Of a stretch of DNA of 64,000 nt, positions 37,520 to 50,504 are shown piece by piece (the first letter of the stretch is position 1; each line of letters opens with the position of its first letter). The DNA lies in the NCBI GenBank assembly GCA_023264735.1, contig JAHFVD010000036.1, positions 1 to 64,000 on the forward strand, written 5' to 3'. This DNA is from Mycobacterium sp. Lineage in GTDB: Bacteria > Actinomycetota > Actinomycetes > Mycobacteriales > Mycobacteriaceae. The position numbers and the translations under genes were made by a program. The notes under the pieces were generated by a model that was not told where the DNA came from, searched no databases, and saw only the letters and a program-made list of their open reading frames with translations.

Positions 37520-37925
37520 CGCTGGCCGCGGAGAAGTTCTCTTCGTGGGTCTCTTGGTATTCCTGCCAGGCCTGGGCGTCCCAGATCTCGAGGAAGTCGA
37601 CGGCACCGATCACCACGCAGTCCTTGGACAGATTGGCGTAGCGCCGATGGTCCGCGGACAGCGTGATCCGGCCTTGGGAGTCGGGGTGCTGTTCGTCGGT
37701 GCCGGCCGCCAGGTTGCGCAGGAAGGCACGCGCCTCCGGATTGCTGCGCGAGGTCTGCGTCGCCCGTCGGGCCAGCTGTTCGAACTCCGCACGCGGGTAG
37801 ACGGCGAGGCTGTGATCTTGGCTTTTGGTGACCATCAACCCTCCTGCCAGCGCGTCGCGGAACTTGGCGGGCAGTGTCAGCCGCCCTTTGTCGTCGAGCT
37901 TGGGCGTGTGAGTGCCGAGAAACAT
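37494..37925 (-). CDS. mraZ: Transcriptional regulator MraZ
   Basis: 143 aa DNA-binding protein, first gene of the dcw cluster, which it controls by binding direct repeats before its own gene. Two SpoVT/AbrB-type halves each carry the DxxxR motif: [17 protein letters not shown] and [19 protein letters not shown] 37925 ([10 protein letters not shown]) matches the family N-terminus, with GAAGGG 11 nt upstream; GTG 37934 is a less likely alternative. Confidence 0.97.
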   Translation of the reverse strand: MFLGTHTPKLDDKGRLTLPAKFRDALAGGLMVTKSQDHSLAVYPRAEFEQLARRATQTSRSNPEARAFLRNLAAGTDEQHPDSQGRITLSADHRRYANLSKDCVVIGAVDFLEIWDAQAWQEYQETHEENFSAASDEALSDII

Positions 37926-37987
37926 GCTGTGCACATCCCTTCACACCCACTGGAGCCCTAGCCCCTCGGAGCCGTCGCTCCGTTAGC

Positions 37988-38023
37988 CGCCACAATACCC
38001 CACAATCCCCCACTTTGCTCCAC
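37988..38023 (-). promoter_or_regulatory. MraZ-box cluster: four GTGGNG repeats with 10-bp period
   Basis: On the minus strand four hexamers GTGGAG, GTGGGG, GTGGGG and GTGGCG begin exactly 10 bp apart (plus-strand positions 38018, 38008, 37998, 37988), each followed by an A/T-rich tetramer. This layout matches the direct-repeat operators bound by MraZ oligomers in other bacteria. It lies 63-98 bp upstream of the mraZ start. Autoregulation is inferred. Confidence 0.85.
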
Positions 38024-38049
38024 ACAACGGTCTTGTTTCGGCCAGTCTC

Positions 38050-38065
38050 CACCACTTTCTGCCAC
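38050..38065 (-). promoter_or_regulatory. Second pair of GTGG repeats upstream of mraZ
   Basis: GTGGCA GAAA GTGGTG on the minus strand again has a 10-bp period and the AAAGTGG context seen in the main cluster, 32 bp away and out of phase with it. It may be an auxiliary MraZ site; it may also be chance. Confidence 0.4.
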
Positions 38066-38240
38066 CAAGAACAGTCCCGGGCCCCACAAGGCCCCACCGA
38101 CGTCGACAAAAAGCCAGGTCAACCGTCAGTGGGGCGTGGTGGGGGGGATTCGGGTGCGCACGAGATCGTCACCAGGGCTGCCCGCGGCGCGGATCCGCGA
38201 CCGCCGTGTCGATCTCGCGGCCGCGCAGCTGGGACTACTG

Positions 38241-38277
38241 AGACAACAAAAACGGGGCAGCCGAATGGCTACCCCGT
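38241..38277 (-). terminator. Rho-independent terminator of the Rv2169c-like gene
   Basis: Minus-strand hairpin with arms ACGGGG/CCCCGT and inner AGCC/GGCT around a 4-nt loop, followed directly by TTTTTGTTGT. It begins 17 nt after the stop codon at 38295. Good intrinsic terminators are uncommon in mycobacteria; this one separates the gene from the mraZ operon on the same strand. Confidence 0.85.
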
Positions 38278-38294
38278 GTCGGAGGACGCTGCGG

Positions 38295-38702
38295 TCACTC
38301 GTCGAAACGACGCCGGAAGCGATCCTCCATGCGGCTGGTGAACGAACCGCCGCCGCCCTTGGCCTTGCGCTGACGCTGGCCGGACGACGAGGACGGCCCG
38401 GACTTGTCCCGTCCGCCGGCGACGCGCGGGCCGGTAATCGCGAACACCACGCCACCGAACATCACCACGAAGCCCACCACCGACAGGATCGGGAAGCTGC
38501 CGATCATGGTCGCCTTGAACGCGACCCCGGCGACCAACATCGCCAGACCGATCACGAACAGGCCGGCGCCCTGAAGCCGTCTCCGCGTGGAGGGAGCCCG
38601 CAGAGTTCCACCCCGAACGCTCGAGGCGAACTTGGGGTCCTCGGCATAGAGTGCGCTCTCGATCTGATCGAGCATGCGCTGCTCATGATCGGAGAGTGGC
38701 AT
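38295..38702 (-). CDS. Rv2169c-like membrane protein (DUF3040 type)
   Basis: 135 aa. N-terminal MPLSDHEQRMLDQIESALYAEDPKFAS is the conserved DUF3040 beginning, two hydrophobic helices follow (about 45-65 and 70-90), then a basic Ser/Gly/Arg tail ending SRMEDRFRRRFDE. ATG 38702 has AGGAGGG upstream, which decides against the longer frame. The orthologue stands beside mraZ in M. tuberculosis. Function unknown. Confidence 0.93.
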   Translation of the reverse strand: MPLSDHEQRMLDQIESALYAEDPKFASSVRGGTLRAPSTRRRLQGAGLFVIGLAMLVAGVAFKATMIGSFPILSVVGFVVMFGGVVFAITGPRVAGGRDKSGPSSSSGQRQRKAKGGGGSFTSRMEDRFRRRFDE

Positions 38703-38751
38703 TCGTCCCTCCTTGCCGACGCGGCCGGTCACGATTCCGATAAAACTTGAC

Positions 38752-38771
38752 TGCCCAGCGATTACCGGGCA
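38752..38771. other. Dyad in the divergent Rv2169c/Rv2170-like intergenic region
   Basis: TGCCC and GGGCA arms around a 10-nt spacer in a 237-bp gap between divergent genes. Possible operator or hairpin in a leader; no family assigned. Confidence 0.3.
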
Positions 38772-38939
38772 ACTAACCAAATGATACGAGCTGAAGGTGC
38801 GCCGTACCACCTAGTTGGTCCACCCGATTGTAGCTGTGTCCAGGGGTTGTTCTGTTCCCGCCATCACGACGTAAGAGGCACGTCATCACCTCACCGGTGA
38901 AGGTCGGGCCGGGACTGCCCCGATAATGGCCTTGAACGC

Positions 38940-39575
38940 ATGACTGATCCGCAGACGAAGAAGGGCACCGAGGCGTTGGCGACTTTCCTCATCGATCTGT
39001 CGCCCGGCGATATGGCGCAGCGCCTTCACGACGCGTTGACCGTGTATGTCGACGCCATGCGCTACCCCCGCGGCACCGAGGGCCAGCGGGCGGCGATGTG
39101 GCTCGAGCACAGCCGCAGGCAGGGCTGGAAGGCCGTCGCGGCCGTCGAGGTGGACGCCGCAACTGGCGAGCAACCCGGCCCCGAGGCGGTGTCTGCCGCA
39201 CCACTGCTCGGCATCGCCTACGGCTACTGCGGAGCGCCGGATCAGTGGTGGCAACAGCAGGTAGTCGCGGGGCTGCACCGGAGCGGCATGCCTGCCGACG
39301 AGGTCGGCTCGCTAATGAGCAACTACTTCGAGCTGACCGAGCTGCACATCCACCCGAGTGCCCAGGGTCGGGGACTCGGTGAGGCGCTGGCCCGGCGGCT
39401 GCTGAACGGCCGCGGTGAGGCCCACGTGCTGCTGTCCACCCCCGAGATCATCGGTGAGGCCAATCGCGCCTGGCGGCTGTATCGGCGGCTGGGCTTCACC
39501 GACGTGATCCGCGGCTACCACTTCGCCGGAGACCCGCGGGCGTTCGCCATTCTGGGCCGTAGCCTCCCGCTTTAA
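38940..39575 (+). CDS. GNAT-family N-acetyltransferase (Rv2170 homologue)
   Basis: 211 aa. The acetyl-CoA-binding signature is IHPSAQGRGLGEALARRLL, preceded by the beta-4 strand ELTELHI and followed by ANRAWRLYRRLGFTDV, all typical of GNAT enzymes. The N-terminal half is specific to actinobacteria. M. tuberculosis Rv2170 has been reported to acetylate isocitrate dehydrogenase; whether this one does is not known. Plus strand, 23 nt before lppM. Confidence 0.93.
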   Translation: MTDPQTKKGTEALATFLIDLSPGDMAQRLHDALTVYVDAMRYPRGTEGQRAAMWLEHSRRQGWKAVAAVEVDAATGEQPGPEAVSAAPLLGIAYGYCGAPDQWWQQQVVAGLHRSGMPADEVGSLMSNYFELTELHIHPSAQGRGLGEALARRLLNGRGEAHVLLSTPEIIGEANRAWRLYRRLGFTDVIRGYHFAGDPRAFAILGRSLPL

Positions 39576-39598
39576 CCCGAATCTGGCACGATACCCAC

Positions 39599-40285
39599 GT
39601 GCGCGACCGATCCCGCCGCCTGCGCTTACGCGCCGTGGCGTTGCTGCTGCTCCTCGTGGCACCCCTGGCGGTCGGCTGTGTACGCGTGCACGCCTCGATC
39701 ACGGTGTCGCCCGACGACCAGGTCTCCGGACAGATCCTGGCGGCGGCAAAACCGCGCGATTCAAACGACCAGGGACCACAGTTCGATCTGAATGTGCCCT
39801 TCAGCCAAAAGATTTCGGTGTCGAAGTACGACACGGACGACTACGTCGGCTCCCAGGCGGTGTTCTCGAACCTGACCTTCTCCGAGGTGCCGCAGCTGGC
39901 CAACCTCAACCGGGAAGCGGCCGGGGTGGACATCTCGCTGCGGCGGGCAGGCAATCTGGTGATCCTCGAAGGCCGGGTCGACCTGACCAGCGTCAGCGAC
40001 CCCGACGCCGACGTGGAGTTGACGGTGTCGTTCCCCGGCGAGGTGACCTCGACCAACGGCGACCGGATCGACACCGACGTCGTCGAGTGGAAACTCAAGC
40101 CGGGCGTCGTGTCCAGCATGAGCGCCCAGGCCCGCTACACCGACCCCAGCACCCGCTCGTTCACCGGCGCGGCACTGTGGCTCGGGCTTGGCACCCTGGT
40201 GGTCTGCGGTGTGATCGGCGGGTTGGCCTGGGTCAGCCGCGACCGCTCGCCGCGGTTCGCCAACGCCGATCAAAGCGAGAGCTAA
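39599..40285 (+). CDS. lppM: Lipoprotein LppM
   Basis: 228 aa. Signal peptide with lipobox APLAVGC (Cys27), an extracytoplasmic beta-rich domain and a C-terminal TM helix (about 188-212, ALWLGLGTLVVCGVIGGLAW) followed by a short charged tail. This double anchoring and the position before idsA2 match Rv2171 (LppM), which in M. tuberculosis influences phagosome maturation. GTG start 39599 has no clear ribosome binding site. Confidence 0.94.
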   Translation: MRDRSRRLRLRAVALLLLLVAPLAVGCVRVHASITVSPDDQVSGQILAAAKPRDSNDQGPQFDLNVPFSQKISVSKYDTDDYVGSQAVFSNLTFSEVPQLANLNREAAGVDISLRRAGNLVILEGRVDLTSVSDPDADVELTVSFPGEVTSTNGDRIDTDVVEWKLKPGVVSSMSAQARYTDPSTRSFTGAALWLGLGTLVVCGVIGGLAWVSRDRSPRFANADQSES

Positions 40286-40307
40286 GCGGCTCGATAGGGC
40301 TTCATAG

Positions 40308-41468
<1,161 letters not shown>

Positions 41469-41472
41469 GCCC

Positions 41473-43026
41473 ATGTCTGCTCTTGCACCCACCCCACCCA
41501 AACCCCAGGCCGGTCTCGCGCGCCTGGCCGCGTTCACCGCAGGCGACGAGGGCCGGCCGGCTCTGCTCGGTTTTCTCGGCGCGGTACTGATCACGCTCGG
41601 CGGCCTGGGTGCCGGAAGCACCCGTCAGCACGACCCGCTGCTCGAGTCGATCCACCTGTCATGGCTGCGGTTCGGCCACGGGCTGGTGGTGTCGTCGGTG
41701 CTGCTGTGGGGCGGCGTCGTGGTGATGCTGGTGGCGTGGCTGTGGGTAGGGCGGCGCGTCATCGAGCCTGGTGCGAAGGTCAGCGATTACTCGATGATCG
41801 CGACGACGGGGTTCTGGCTGGCGCCGCTGCTGTTGAGCGTTCCACTGTTCAGCCGCGACACCTACTCGTATCTGGCGCAGGGCGCACTGCTGCGCGACGG
41901 CCTCGATCCCTATGCCGTCGGGCCGGTGGAGAACCAGAACTCGTTGCTGGACAACGTCTCCCCGATCTGGACGACCACCACCGCGCCATACGGACCGGCG
42001 TTCATCCTGGTGGCCCGATTCGTCACGACCCTGGTCGGCGACCACGTGGTGGCAGGCACCATGCTGCTGCGGCTGTGCATGCTGCCCGGGCTGGCGATGC
42101 TGATCTGGGCGGCACCGCGGGTGGCCCGCCATATCGGCGCGAATGGTGCGGTGGCCCTGTGGATTTGCGTGCTCAACCCGCTGGTGATCATCCACCTGAT
42201 GGGTGGCGTGCACAACGAGATGCTGATGGTCGGGCTGATGATGGCCGGCATCGCGCTCACCTTCGCCCGTCATCACGCCGCAGGCGCGACGCTGATCGCT
42301 GTTGCCGTCGCGGTGAAAGCCACTGCGGTCTTGGCGCTTCCGTTCATGGTGTGGGTGTGGATGCGACACCTGCGTCAGACACGAAACTTCGGCGCCATAA
42401 AGGCTTTCGCGACGGCGTCGGCGGCATCGGTGGCGATCTTCATCGCGGTGTTCGTGGTGCTGTCCTGGGTGGCCGGGGTGGGCCTGGGCTGGCTGACGGC
42501 ACTGGCCGGTTCGGTGAAGATCATCAACTGGCTGACCATCCCGACCGCGATCGCCAACCTCACCAACGCCGTCGGCAGCTTGTTCATGCCGGTGAACTTC
42601 TATGCCGTCCTCGAAGTCACCCGCATCGCCGGGATCATCATCATCGCGGTCTCACTTCCCTTGCTGTGGTGGCGTTTTCGTCACGACGACCGCGAGTCGC
42701 TGATGGGCATCGCGTGGGCGATGCTGATGGTGGTGCTGTTCGTCCCCGCCGCACTCCCGTGGTACTACACCTGGCCGCTGGCGGTGATGTCGGCGCTGGC
42801 CCAGTCCCGCGGGGCGATCGCGCTGATCGCCGGGTTCTCCACGTGGATCATGGTGATCTTCAAGCCGGACGGCTCACACGGCATGTACTCGTGGATCCAC
42901 GTGCTGCTGGCCACCGCCTGCGCACTGGCCGCCTGGTATTCGCTCAGTAAGCCATGGCCTGAGCGCGCCGGACCACCTCGCGAGCCTGGTGCGCGTGCAG
43001 CGCATCCACCGGGCGGGCATTGCTGA
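41473..43026 (+). CDS. mptA: Alpha-(1->6)-mannosyltransferase MptA
   Basis: 517 aa GT-C fold membrane glycosyltransferase that extends the mannan core of lipomannan with polyprenyl-phosphate-mannose. Many TM helices; the first extracellular loop holds the acidic region SRDTYSYLAQGALLRDG typical for the family. Context between idsA2 and Rv2175c/pknL is as in M. tuberculosis (Rv2174). The last 83 nt overlap the 3' end of the convergent Rv2175c-like gene. Confidence 0.95.
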   Translation: MSALAPTPPKPQAGLARLAAFTAGDEGRPALLGFLGAVLITLGGLGAGSTRQHDPLLESIHLSWLRFGHGLVVSSVLLWGGVVVMLVAWLWVGRRVIEPGAKVSDYSMIATTGFWLAPLLLSVPLFSRDTYSYLAQGALLRDGLDPYAVGPVENQNSLLDNVSPIWTTTTAPYGPAFILVARFVTTLVGDHVVAGTMLLRLCMLPGLAMLIWAAPRVARHIGANGAVALWICVLNPLVIIHLMGGVHNEMLMVGLMMAGIALTFARHHAAGATLIAVAVAVKATAVLALPFMVWVWMRHLRQTRNFGAIKAFATASAASVAIFIAVFVVLSWVAGVGLGWLTALAGSVKIINWLTIPTAIANLTNAVGSLFMPVNFYAVLEVTRIAGIIIIAVSLPLLWWRFRHDDRESLMGIAWAMLMVVLFVPAALPWYYTWPLAVMSALAQSRGAIALIAGFSTWIMVIFKPDGSHGMYSWIHVLLATACALAAWYSLSKPWPERAGPPREPGARAAHPPGGHC

Positions 43027-43348
43027 TCGCCTCGCGTGACCCGTCGCGGGTGACCGTCAACGACGGATCGGCGGTGAACAGCCAGCGCAGGATCTCGGTG
43101 TCGTGAAAACCGCCGTCACGCAGGACGGCCAGCAACCCGGGAAGGCTCTTGACCACCTCGCCGTGCTGGTTGAGGAACGCCTTCGGGATCATCGGGACGC
43201 CGCCGCGCCGTACTGCCACGAGGTGGCCCTCGCGCAAATGCTGGTGCACCTTCGTCACCGGTATGTGCAACAACTCGGCGACTTCGGGAAGGTTGTACAC
43301 GGGCTCGTCGGGATCCAGAACGTCCTCGCCGGCCGGAATGCTGCTCAC
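42944..43348 (-). CDS. Rv2175c-like DNA-binding protein, PknL substrate
   Basis: 134 aa, winged HTH at the N-terminus (YNLPEVAELLHIPVTKVHQHL) and a conserved C-terminal helical part (EVVRRAQAMAY). In M. tuberculosis Rv2175c is phosphorylated by PknL on an N-terminal threonine, which lowers DNA binding. This copy starts at GTG 43348 with MSSIPAGEDVLDPDEP; no Thr is present in the first 25 residues, so the known phosphosite is absent or lies in a longer form. Divergent from pknL; overlaps the end of mptA. Confidence 0.94.
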   Translation of the reverse strand: MSSIPAGEDVLDPDEPVYNLPEVAELLHIPVTKVHQHLREGHLVAVRRGGVPMIPKAFLNQHGEVVKSLPGLLAVLRDGGFHDTEILRWLFTADPSLTVTRDGSREAISNARPVDALHAHQAREVVRRAQAMAY

Positions 43349-43385
43349 CCGCCCAGTCTAGGACGAGGGGGGCCGCGGATACCAT

Positions 43386-44585
43386 GTGGCGGTGACGTCG
43401 GACCCACTGATCGGCGTGTTGCTGGAAGGCCGGTACCGCGTCGACGCCAAGATCGCCACCGGCGGAATGTCCACCGTGTACCGCGGCCTGGACGTCCGTC
43501 TGGACCGGCCGGTGGCGCTGAAGGTGATGGATGCGCGTTACGCCAACGACAGCCAGTTCCTGACCCGCTTCCAGCGCGAGGCCCGCGCGGTGGCCAGGCT
43601 GAAGGATCCCGGCCTGGTCGCGGTCTACGACCAGGGCCTGGACGGCAGTCACCCGTTCCTCGTCATGGAGCTGGTCGAGGGCGGCACACTGCGCGAGCTG
43701 TTGCGCGAGCGCGGCCCGATGCCGCCGCACGCCGCGGCGGCGGTTTTGCGCCCGCTGCTCGGCGGTCTGGCCACCGCGCATCGCGCCGGGCTGGTGCACC
43801 GTGACGTCAAGCCGGAGAACGTCCTGATCTCCGACGCCGGCGAGGTCAAGCTCGTCGACTTCGGCCTCGTGCGCGCGGTGGCCGAAGCCGGTATCACCTC
43901 GACCAGCGTCATCCTTGGCACAGCGGCCTACCTGTCCCCCGAACAGGTCAGCAGCGGCGCGGCCGACGCCCGCAGCGACGTCTATGCCGTCGGGGTCTTG
44001 GCCTACGAATTGATCACCGGCACAACGCCGTTCACCGGTGACAATCCGCTGACCGTCGCCTATCAGCGGATGGACAACGATGTGCCGTTGCCCAGCTCGG
44101 TGATCGGCGGGGTGCCGCGGCAATTCGACGAGTTCATCGCGCACGCCACCGCCCGCAATGCCGACGAGCGGTTCGTCGACGCCGAGGAGATGGCCGAGGA
44201 TCTCGACGCGATCAGCAACGAACTGGCGCTACCGAAATTCCGTGTGCCGGCGCCGAAGAACTCAGCCCAGCACGCCGCGGCCACAGCCTTTCACAGCAGG
44301 CCCACCGACGACTATCGGGCCGCCCCGCCCGCACCGGCGCAAGCCGTCAAGAATCCCACCCGGCAGCTCATCCGCGACCCGCAGGACTGGCAGCCCACTC
44401 CCGCCGAAGACGAAAGCCCAGAAGCACCGAGCCAATTCGCGGGCATCGATATCGGCGAGTTCGTCTGGGAGCGTCAGCGCGCCCGGCGTTCGCTGGTGTT
44501 CTGGGTGCTGATCGTGCTGCTGCTCACCGGCGGGGTGGCCGCGGCCGGCTGGACGCTGGGCAGCAATCTCGGCGCGCTGATCTAG
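43386..44585 (+). CDS. pknL: Serine/threonine protein kinase PknL
   Basis: 399 aa transmembrane Ser/Thr kinase. Hanks motifs: glycine loop IATGGMSTVYRG, Lys46 (VALKVMD), HRDVKPENVLI (Asp140), DFG (158-160), activation loop Thr/Ser cluster EAGITSTSVILGT, and SDVYAVGVLAYELITG. A juxtamembrane linker leads to one TM helix (about 369-392), and the protein ends there without an extracellular sensor, as in the M. tuberculosis orthologue. GTG 43386; GTG 43392 is an alternative. Confidence 0.97.
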   Translation: MAVTSDPLIGVLLEGRYRVDAKIATGGMSTVYRGLDVRLDRPVALKVMDARYANDSQFLTRFQREARAVARLKDPGLVAVYDQGLDGSHPFLVMELVEGGTLRELLRERGPMPPHAAAAVLRPLLGGLATAHRAGLVHRDVKPENVLISDAGEVKLVDFGLVRAVAEAGITSTSVILGTAAYLSPEQVSSGAADARSDVYAVGVLAYELITGTTPFTGDNPLTVAYQRMDNDVPLPSSVIGGVPRQFDEFIAHATARNADERFVDAEEMAEDLDAISNELALPKFRVPAPKNSAQHAAATAFHSRPTDDYRAAPPAPAQAVKNPTRQLIRDPQDWQPTPAEDESPEAPSQFAGIDIGEFVWERQRARRSLVFWVLIVLLLTGGVAAAGWTLGSNLGALI

Positions 44586-44592
44586 ACACTCC

Positions 44593-44621
44593 TTGACAAT
44601 CACTACACCCGTAGTGATACT
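44593..44621 (+). promoter_or_regulatory. Sigma-70-type promoter of the FAD monooxygenase gene
   Basis: -35 TTGACA (44593-44598), 17-bp spacer, -10 GATACT (44616-44621). This is one of the clearest promoters in the window and lies 36 nt before the chosen start codon. Confidence 0.75.
44599..44618. promoter_or_regulatory. Palindromic operator ATCACTAC-ACCC-GTAGTGAT
   Basis: Perfect 8-bp arms with a 4-nt spacer (20 bp in total) fill the spacer between the -35 and -10 hexamers, so a bound repressor would block RNA polymerase. The size suits a TetR- or MarR-type dimer. No such regulator is encoded next to it in this window. Confidence 0.75.
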
Positions 44622-44657
44622 CGAATTCATCTAATGATGAATTGTGGAGGTATGGAC

Positions 44658-47711
<3,054 letters not shown>

Positions 47712-47712
<1 letters not shown>

Positions 47713-48221
47713 TACCGCTGCGCGGCGGCGGCGCCCAGGTCGACGCCGGTGGTCATCAGCACATACCGGCGCATGTTGTGGCGGGCGTCGACGAGCGCAT
47801 CGTGGGTGTCGTGCGGCCGCGGTGGCATCCGCGGGCAGCCCCGCTCTTCCCAGAACTGGCGCAGTTCACGGGTGAACCGCGGGATCTGCGGCGGCAGGCT
47901 GGTCATCGGTCCCCACAGCTGGCACAGCGCGACGTGGTCGTAGGCGGCCACCCAGGCCCACAGCTCGATCGGCTCGTCGCCGTCGATACCGAAGAATTCC
48001 TCCAGGCTCTCTCGGATCTGGCGCCGGGACTGCCACAGCTGCGACGACGGGCTCGGCAGTTTCGGCAGCACGTTGGTGCGCACCCACTTGCCTGCCGACT
48101 CGGGGTCGAATTCGGTGGAGATCGCGTAGAACTCGCTCCCGTCCTCGGCCACCACCCCGATCGAGATCAGGTCGATGATCCGGCCGTTGTCGATGAACTC
48201 GGTGTCGTAGAAGAACCGCAC
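47712..48221 (-). CDS. Rv2179c-type 3'-5' exoribonuclease
   Basis: 169 aa RNase-T-like DEDD nuclease. N-terminal VRFFYDTEFIDNG carries the first Asp-x-Glu, and DTHDALVDARHNMRRY the C-terminal acidic/His residues; AAYDHVALCQLWG in the middle gives the third. In M. tuberculosis this fold was shown to act as a distinct 3' exoribonuclease. GTG 48221 matches the known N-terminus; GTG 48230 is also possible. Confidence 0.93.
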
Positions 48222-48231
48222 TTGCCGCACC

Positions 48232-49113
48232 CTATCCCGTCGAGACCTGCGGCTCGGCGTCCGCGGCGGGCAGCGGCGGCGGCGCCGCGTGGATCTCGCG
48301 GTCGAGCTCGGCGTCCACCTCGGCGTCGGCCGGGAAGCTCGGTTCGCCGGCGATGATGTGCTGCAACCACAGCTTGGCCTGCACCACGGGCCTGCGCATA
48401 TAGCGTTCACGCTCCAGGGCGCGGTGCATCTTGCGGGGTTTGTCCTGGTAATGCCAGCGCGCCCACGGCGCGTGCGGCCGGGACAACCGGATCGCGCCGA
48501 CGAACAGCAGTGGCGTGATGAACATGCCGATCAAGCCGGTCCAGACCTTGCCCTTGAGCAACACGACGACCGCGAGCGCGAGGGTCAGTGCCGCGAGGAC
48601 GACGACGACGGTGCGGGCCGGAAAAGAGTCGTCCGCGCGCCAGATCCCGATGTCGAAGAAGGACAACGGGTTGAAGCCCATGATCAACAGGCCGGCGACG
48701 GCGACCGCGGCGAACACCGCGTCGACCGAGGCGCGGCCGTCCTCGGCCCAGTACACGTCCTCCAGATGCAGGATGAGCGCGAACTCGTCCAGAACCAGAG
48801 CCGCACCGATCCCGAAAATGATTGCCGCCGTGGTGAATTCGCCGACTCCGCCATTCACCGCCAACGTCACCATGGTGATGCCGGAGATCATCACCAAGAC
48901 GATGCCGATCACGACGTGGTGGATGTGCAGCCCACCCTTGCCGGAGATGTTGCGCGGCTGCCACCACTTGCGGGGCGCATCGTTGCCGGCGTTGTGGCGG
49001 ATGTAGCGCACGATCGTCCTGGTCACGAAGAACGTGAGAATGAACGCGATCAGACACCACATCAGCGGCACGCGCCCGGGGGCGACGACGTCGAAGTGCA
49101 GGTGGAAGGGCAC
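48232..49113 (-). CDS. Rv2180c-like polytopic membrane protein
   Basis: 293 aa. About seven hydrophobic helices, with a conserved cytoplasmic loop RHNAGNDAPRKWWQPRNISGKGGLHIHH and the His-rich GLHIHHVVIGIV helix. The C-terminus is long, soluble and partly acidic. Start GTG 49113. Present at the same place in M. tuberculosis; function unknown. It ends 10 nt before the start of the Rv2179c-like gene, so the two are probably co-transcribed. Confidence 0.9.
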   Translation of the reverse strand: MPFHLHFDVVAPGRVPLMWCLIAFILTFFVTRTIVRYIRHNAGNDAPRKWWQPRNISGKGGLHIHHVVIGIVLVMISGITMVTLAVNGGVGEFTTAAIIFGIGAALVLDEFALILHLEDVYWAEDGRASVDAVFAAVAVAGLLIMGFNPLSFFDIGIWRADDSFPARTVVVVLAALTLALAVVVLLKGKVWTGLIGMFITPLLFVGAIRLSRPHAPWARWHYQDKPRKMHRALERERYMRRPVVQAKLWLQHIIAGEPSFPADAEVDAELDREIHAAPPPLPAADAEPQVSTG

Positions 49114-49208
49114 GGGGTCAGAAGATACGCCCGATAGCGCCCGACGTGGGCCGGCACGGCCGGGATAAGTCCCGGCGCGTCGCACCACACCGATAGTCTG
49201 ATGGCGAC

Positions 49209-50504
49209 ATGAGTATGCGGCGGTTGCCCGATCTGGGCAGTGTGGCGGGGCCCTGGCTACCCGCGGGGTGGCGGGTGACGCAGGTCGCGATCGTTGCGCT
49301 GCTGCTGAATGCCGGTTGGCTGTTGTTCGGGAAGATCCCGTATCGCATCGATATCGAGGTCTACCGGATGGGCGGGCAGGCCTGGCTGGACGGCCGGCCG
49401 CTGTACGCCGGCGACGCGATGTTCCACACGCTGGCCGGGCTGAACCTGCCGTTCACCTATCCCCCGCTGGCCGCCATCGTGTTCAGCCCGTTCGCCTGGA
49501 TGTCGCTGCCGGTGGCCAGCGTGACGATCACGGTCATCACACTGATCCTGGTGCTGCTGTCCACCTGGATCGTGCTGACCCGCCTTGCGGTATGGCCGGC
49601 CTCGACGATCACCCGGGAACCGGCGTGGCTGCGCCGCGCCTGGCTGACGGCAGGTCTCGTGGCGCTGGCGGTGATGTACCTCGAGCCGATCGATGCCAAC
49701 TTCGACTTCGGCCAGATCAACGTGGTGCTGATGACGCTGGTCATCGCCGACTGCCTGCCGCGGCGCACGCCATGGCCGCGCGGGATGCTGCTGGGCATCG
49801 CGATCGCGCTGAAGCTGACGCCTGCGGTGTTCCTGCTGTACTTCGTCCTGCGCCGCGACGGCCGAGCCGCCCTGACCGCCGTCGCCTCGTTCGTCGCCGC
49901 CAGCCTGCTGGGCTGTGCACTCGCGTGGCGCGATTCGGCGGAATACTGGACCACCACGGTGTTGCACACCGACCGCATCGGCAGCGCGGCGCTGAACACC
50001 AACCAGAACATCGCCGGCGCGCTGGCCCGCCTCGGCCTGGACAAGGGCACCCACTTCATCCTGTGGACGCTGGCCTGCTTCGCTGTCCTGGGGCTGACGA
50101 TCTGGGCGGTCCGGCGGGTCCTGGTGGCAAAGGAGCCGGTACTGGCGCTGATGTGCGTGGCCCTGTTCGGGCTAGTGGTCTCGCCGGTGTCGTGGTCGCA
50201 CCACTGGGTGTGGGCGCTACCCACGGTCATCACCGGCGCGGTGACCGCCTACCGGCGCCGCAATGTCGCACTGGGGCTGGTGACCGCACTCGGCGTGGCG
50301 GTGATGCTGTGGGTTCCGCTGGAGTTGCTGCCCAAGCACCACGAGGAGACGGCGTCCTGGTGGCGCCAGCTACTGGGAATGTCCTACGTGTGGTGGGCCC
50401 TCGCGGTGATCGTCGTCGCGGGGCTGACCGTGGTGACAGCGGGCGCTAGCCCGCGGCGGTCTCCGGGAACCGCGCCGGTGGCTGACCTGGTCCACCCGGC
50501 TTAG
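49209..50504 (+). CDS. Alpha-(1->2)-mannosyltransferase (Rv2181 type, GT87)
   Basis: 431 aa polytopic GT-C glycosyltransferase. The first loop carries the acidic motif [21 protein letters not shown], later [17 protein letters not shown] and [11 protein letters not shown], typical of GT87 mannosyltransferases. The M. tuberculosis homologue adds alpha-1,2 branches to lipomannan and mannose caps to LAM. Divergent from the Rv2180c-like gene; the last 59 nt overlap the acyltransferase gene. Confidence 0.94.
   Translation: MSMRRLPDLGSVAGPWLPAGWRVTQVAIVALLLNAGWLLFGKIPYRIDIEVYRMGGQAWLDGRPLYAGDAMFHTLAGLNLPFTYPPLAAIVFSPFAWMSLPVASVTITVITLILVLLSTWIVLTRLAVWPASTITREPAWLRRAWLTAGLVALAVMYLEPIDANFDFGQINVVLMTLVIADCLPRRTPWPRGMLLGIAIALKLTPAVFLLYFVLRRDGRAALTAVASFVAASLLGCALAWRDSAEYWTTTVLHTDRIGSAALNTNQNIAGALARLGLDKGTHFILWTLACFAVLGLTIWAVRRVLVAKEPVLALMCVALFGLVVSPVSWSHHWVWALPTVITGAVTAYRRRNVALGLVTALGVAVMLWVPLELLPKHHEETASWWRQLLGMSYVWWALAVIVVAGLTVVTAGASPRRSPGTAPVADLVHPA

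Larger units (their letters stand above)
37926..38294. other. 369-bp mraZ upstream region
   Basis: No gene is seen here. It contains, from left to right, the four-copy MraZ box cluster, a second pair of GTGG repeats, a G-rich stretch (38130-38152) and a minus-strand terminator for the neighbouring Rv2169c-type gene. The dcw promoter must lie in this region; I did not find convincing hexamers. Confidence 0.7.

Noticed and set aside
37925..37934. GTG 37934 as the mraZ start
   Set aside because: It would add three residues (MHS) not seen in the family and stands too close to the GAAGGG sequence; ATG 37925 fits better.
38126..38152. G-rich run near 38130-38150 as a quadruplex
   Set aside because: The G-runs are irregular, with only one long tract; not enough for a supported claim.
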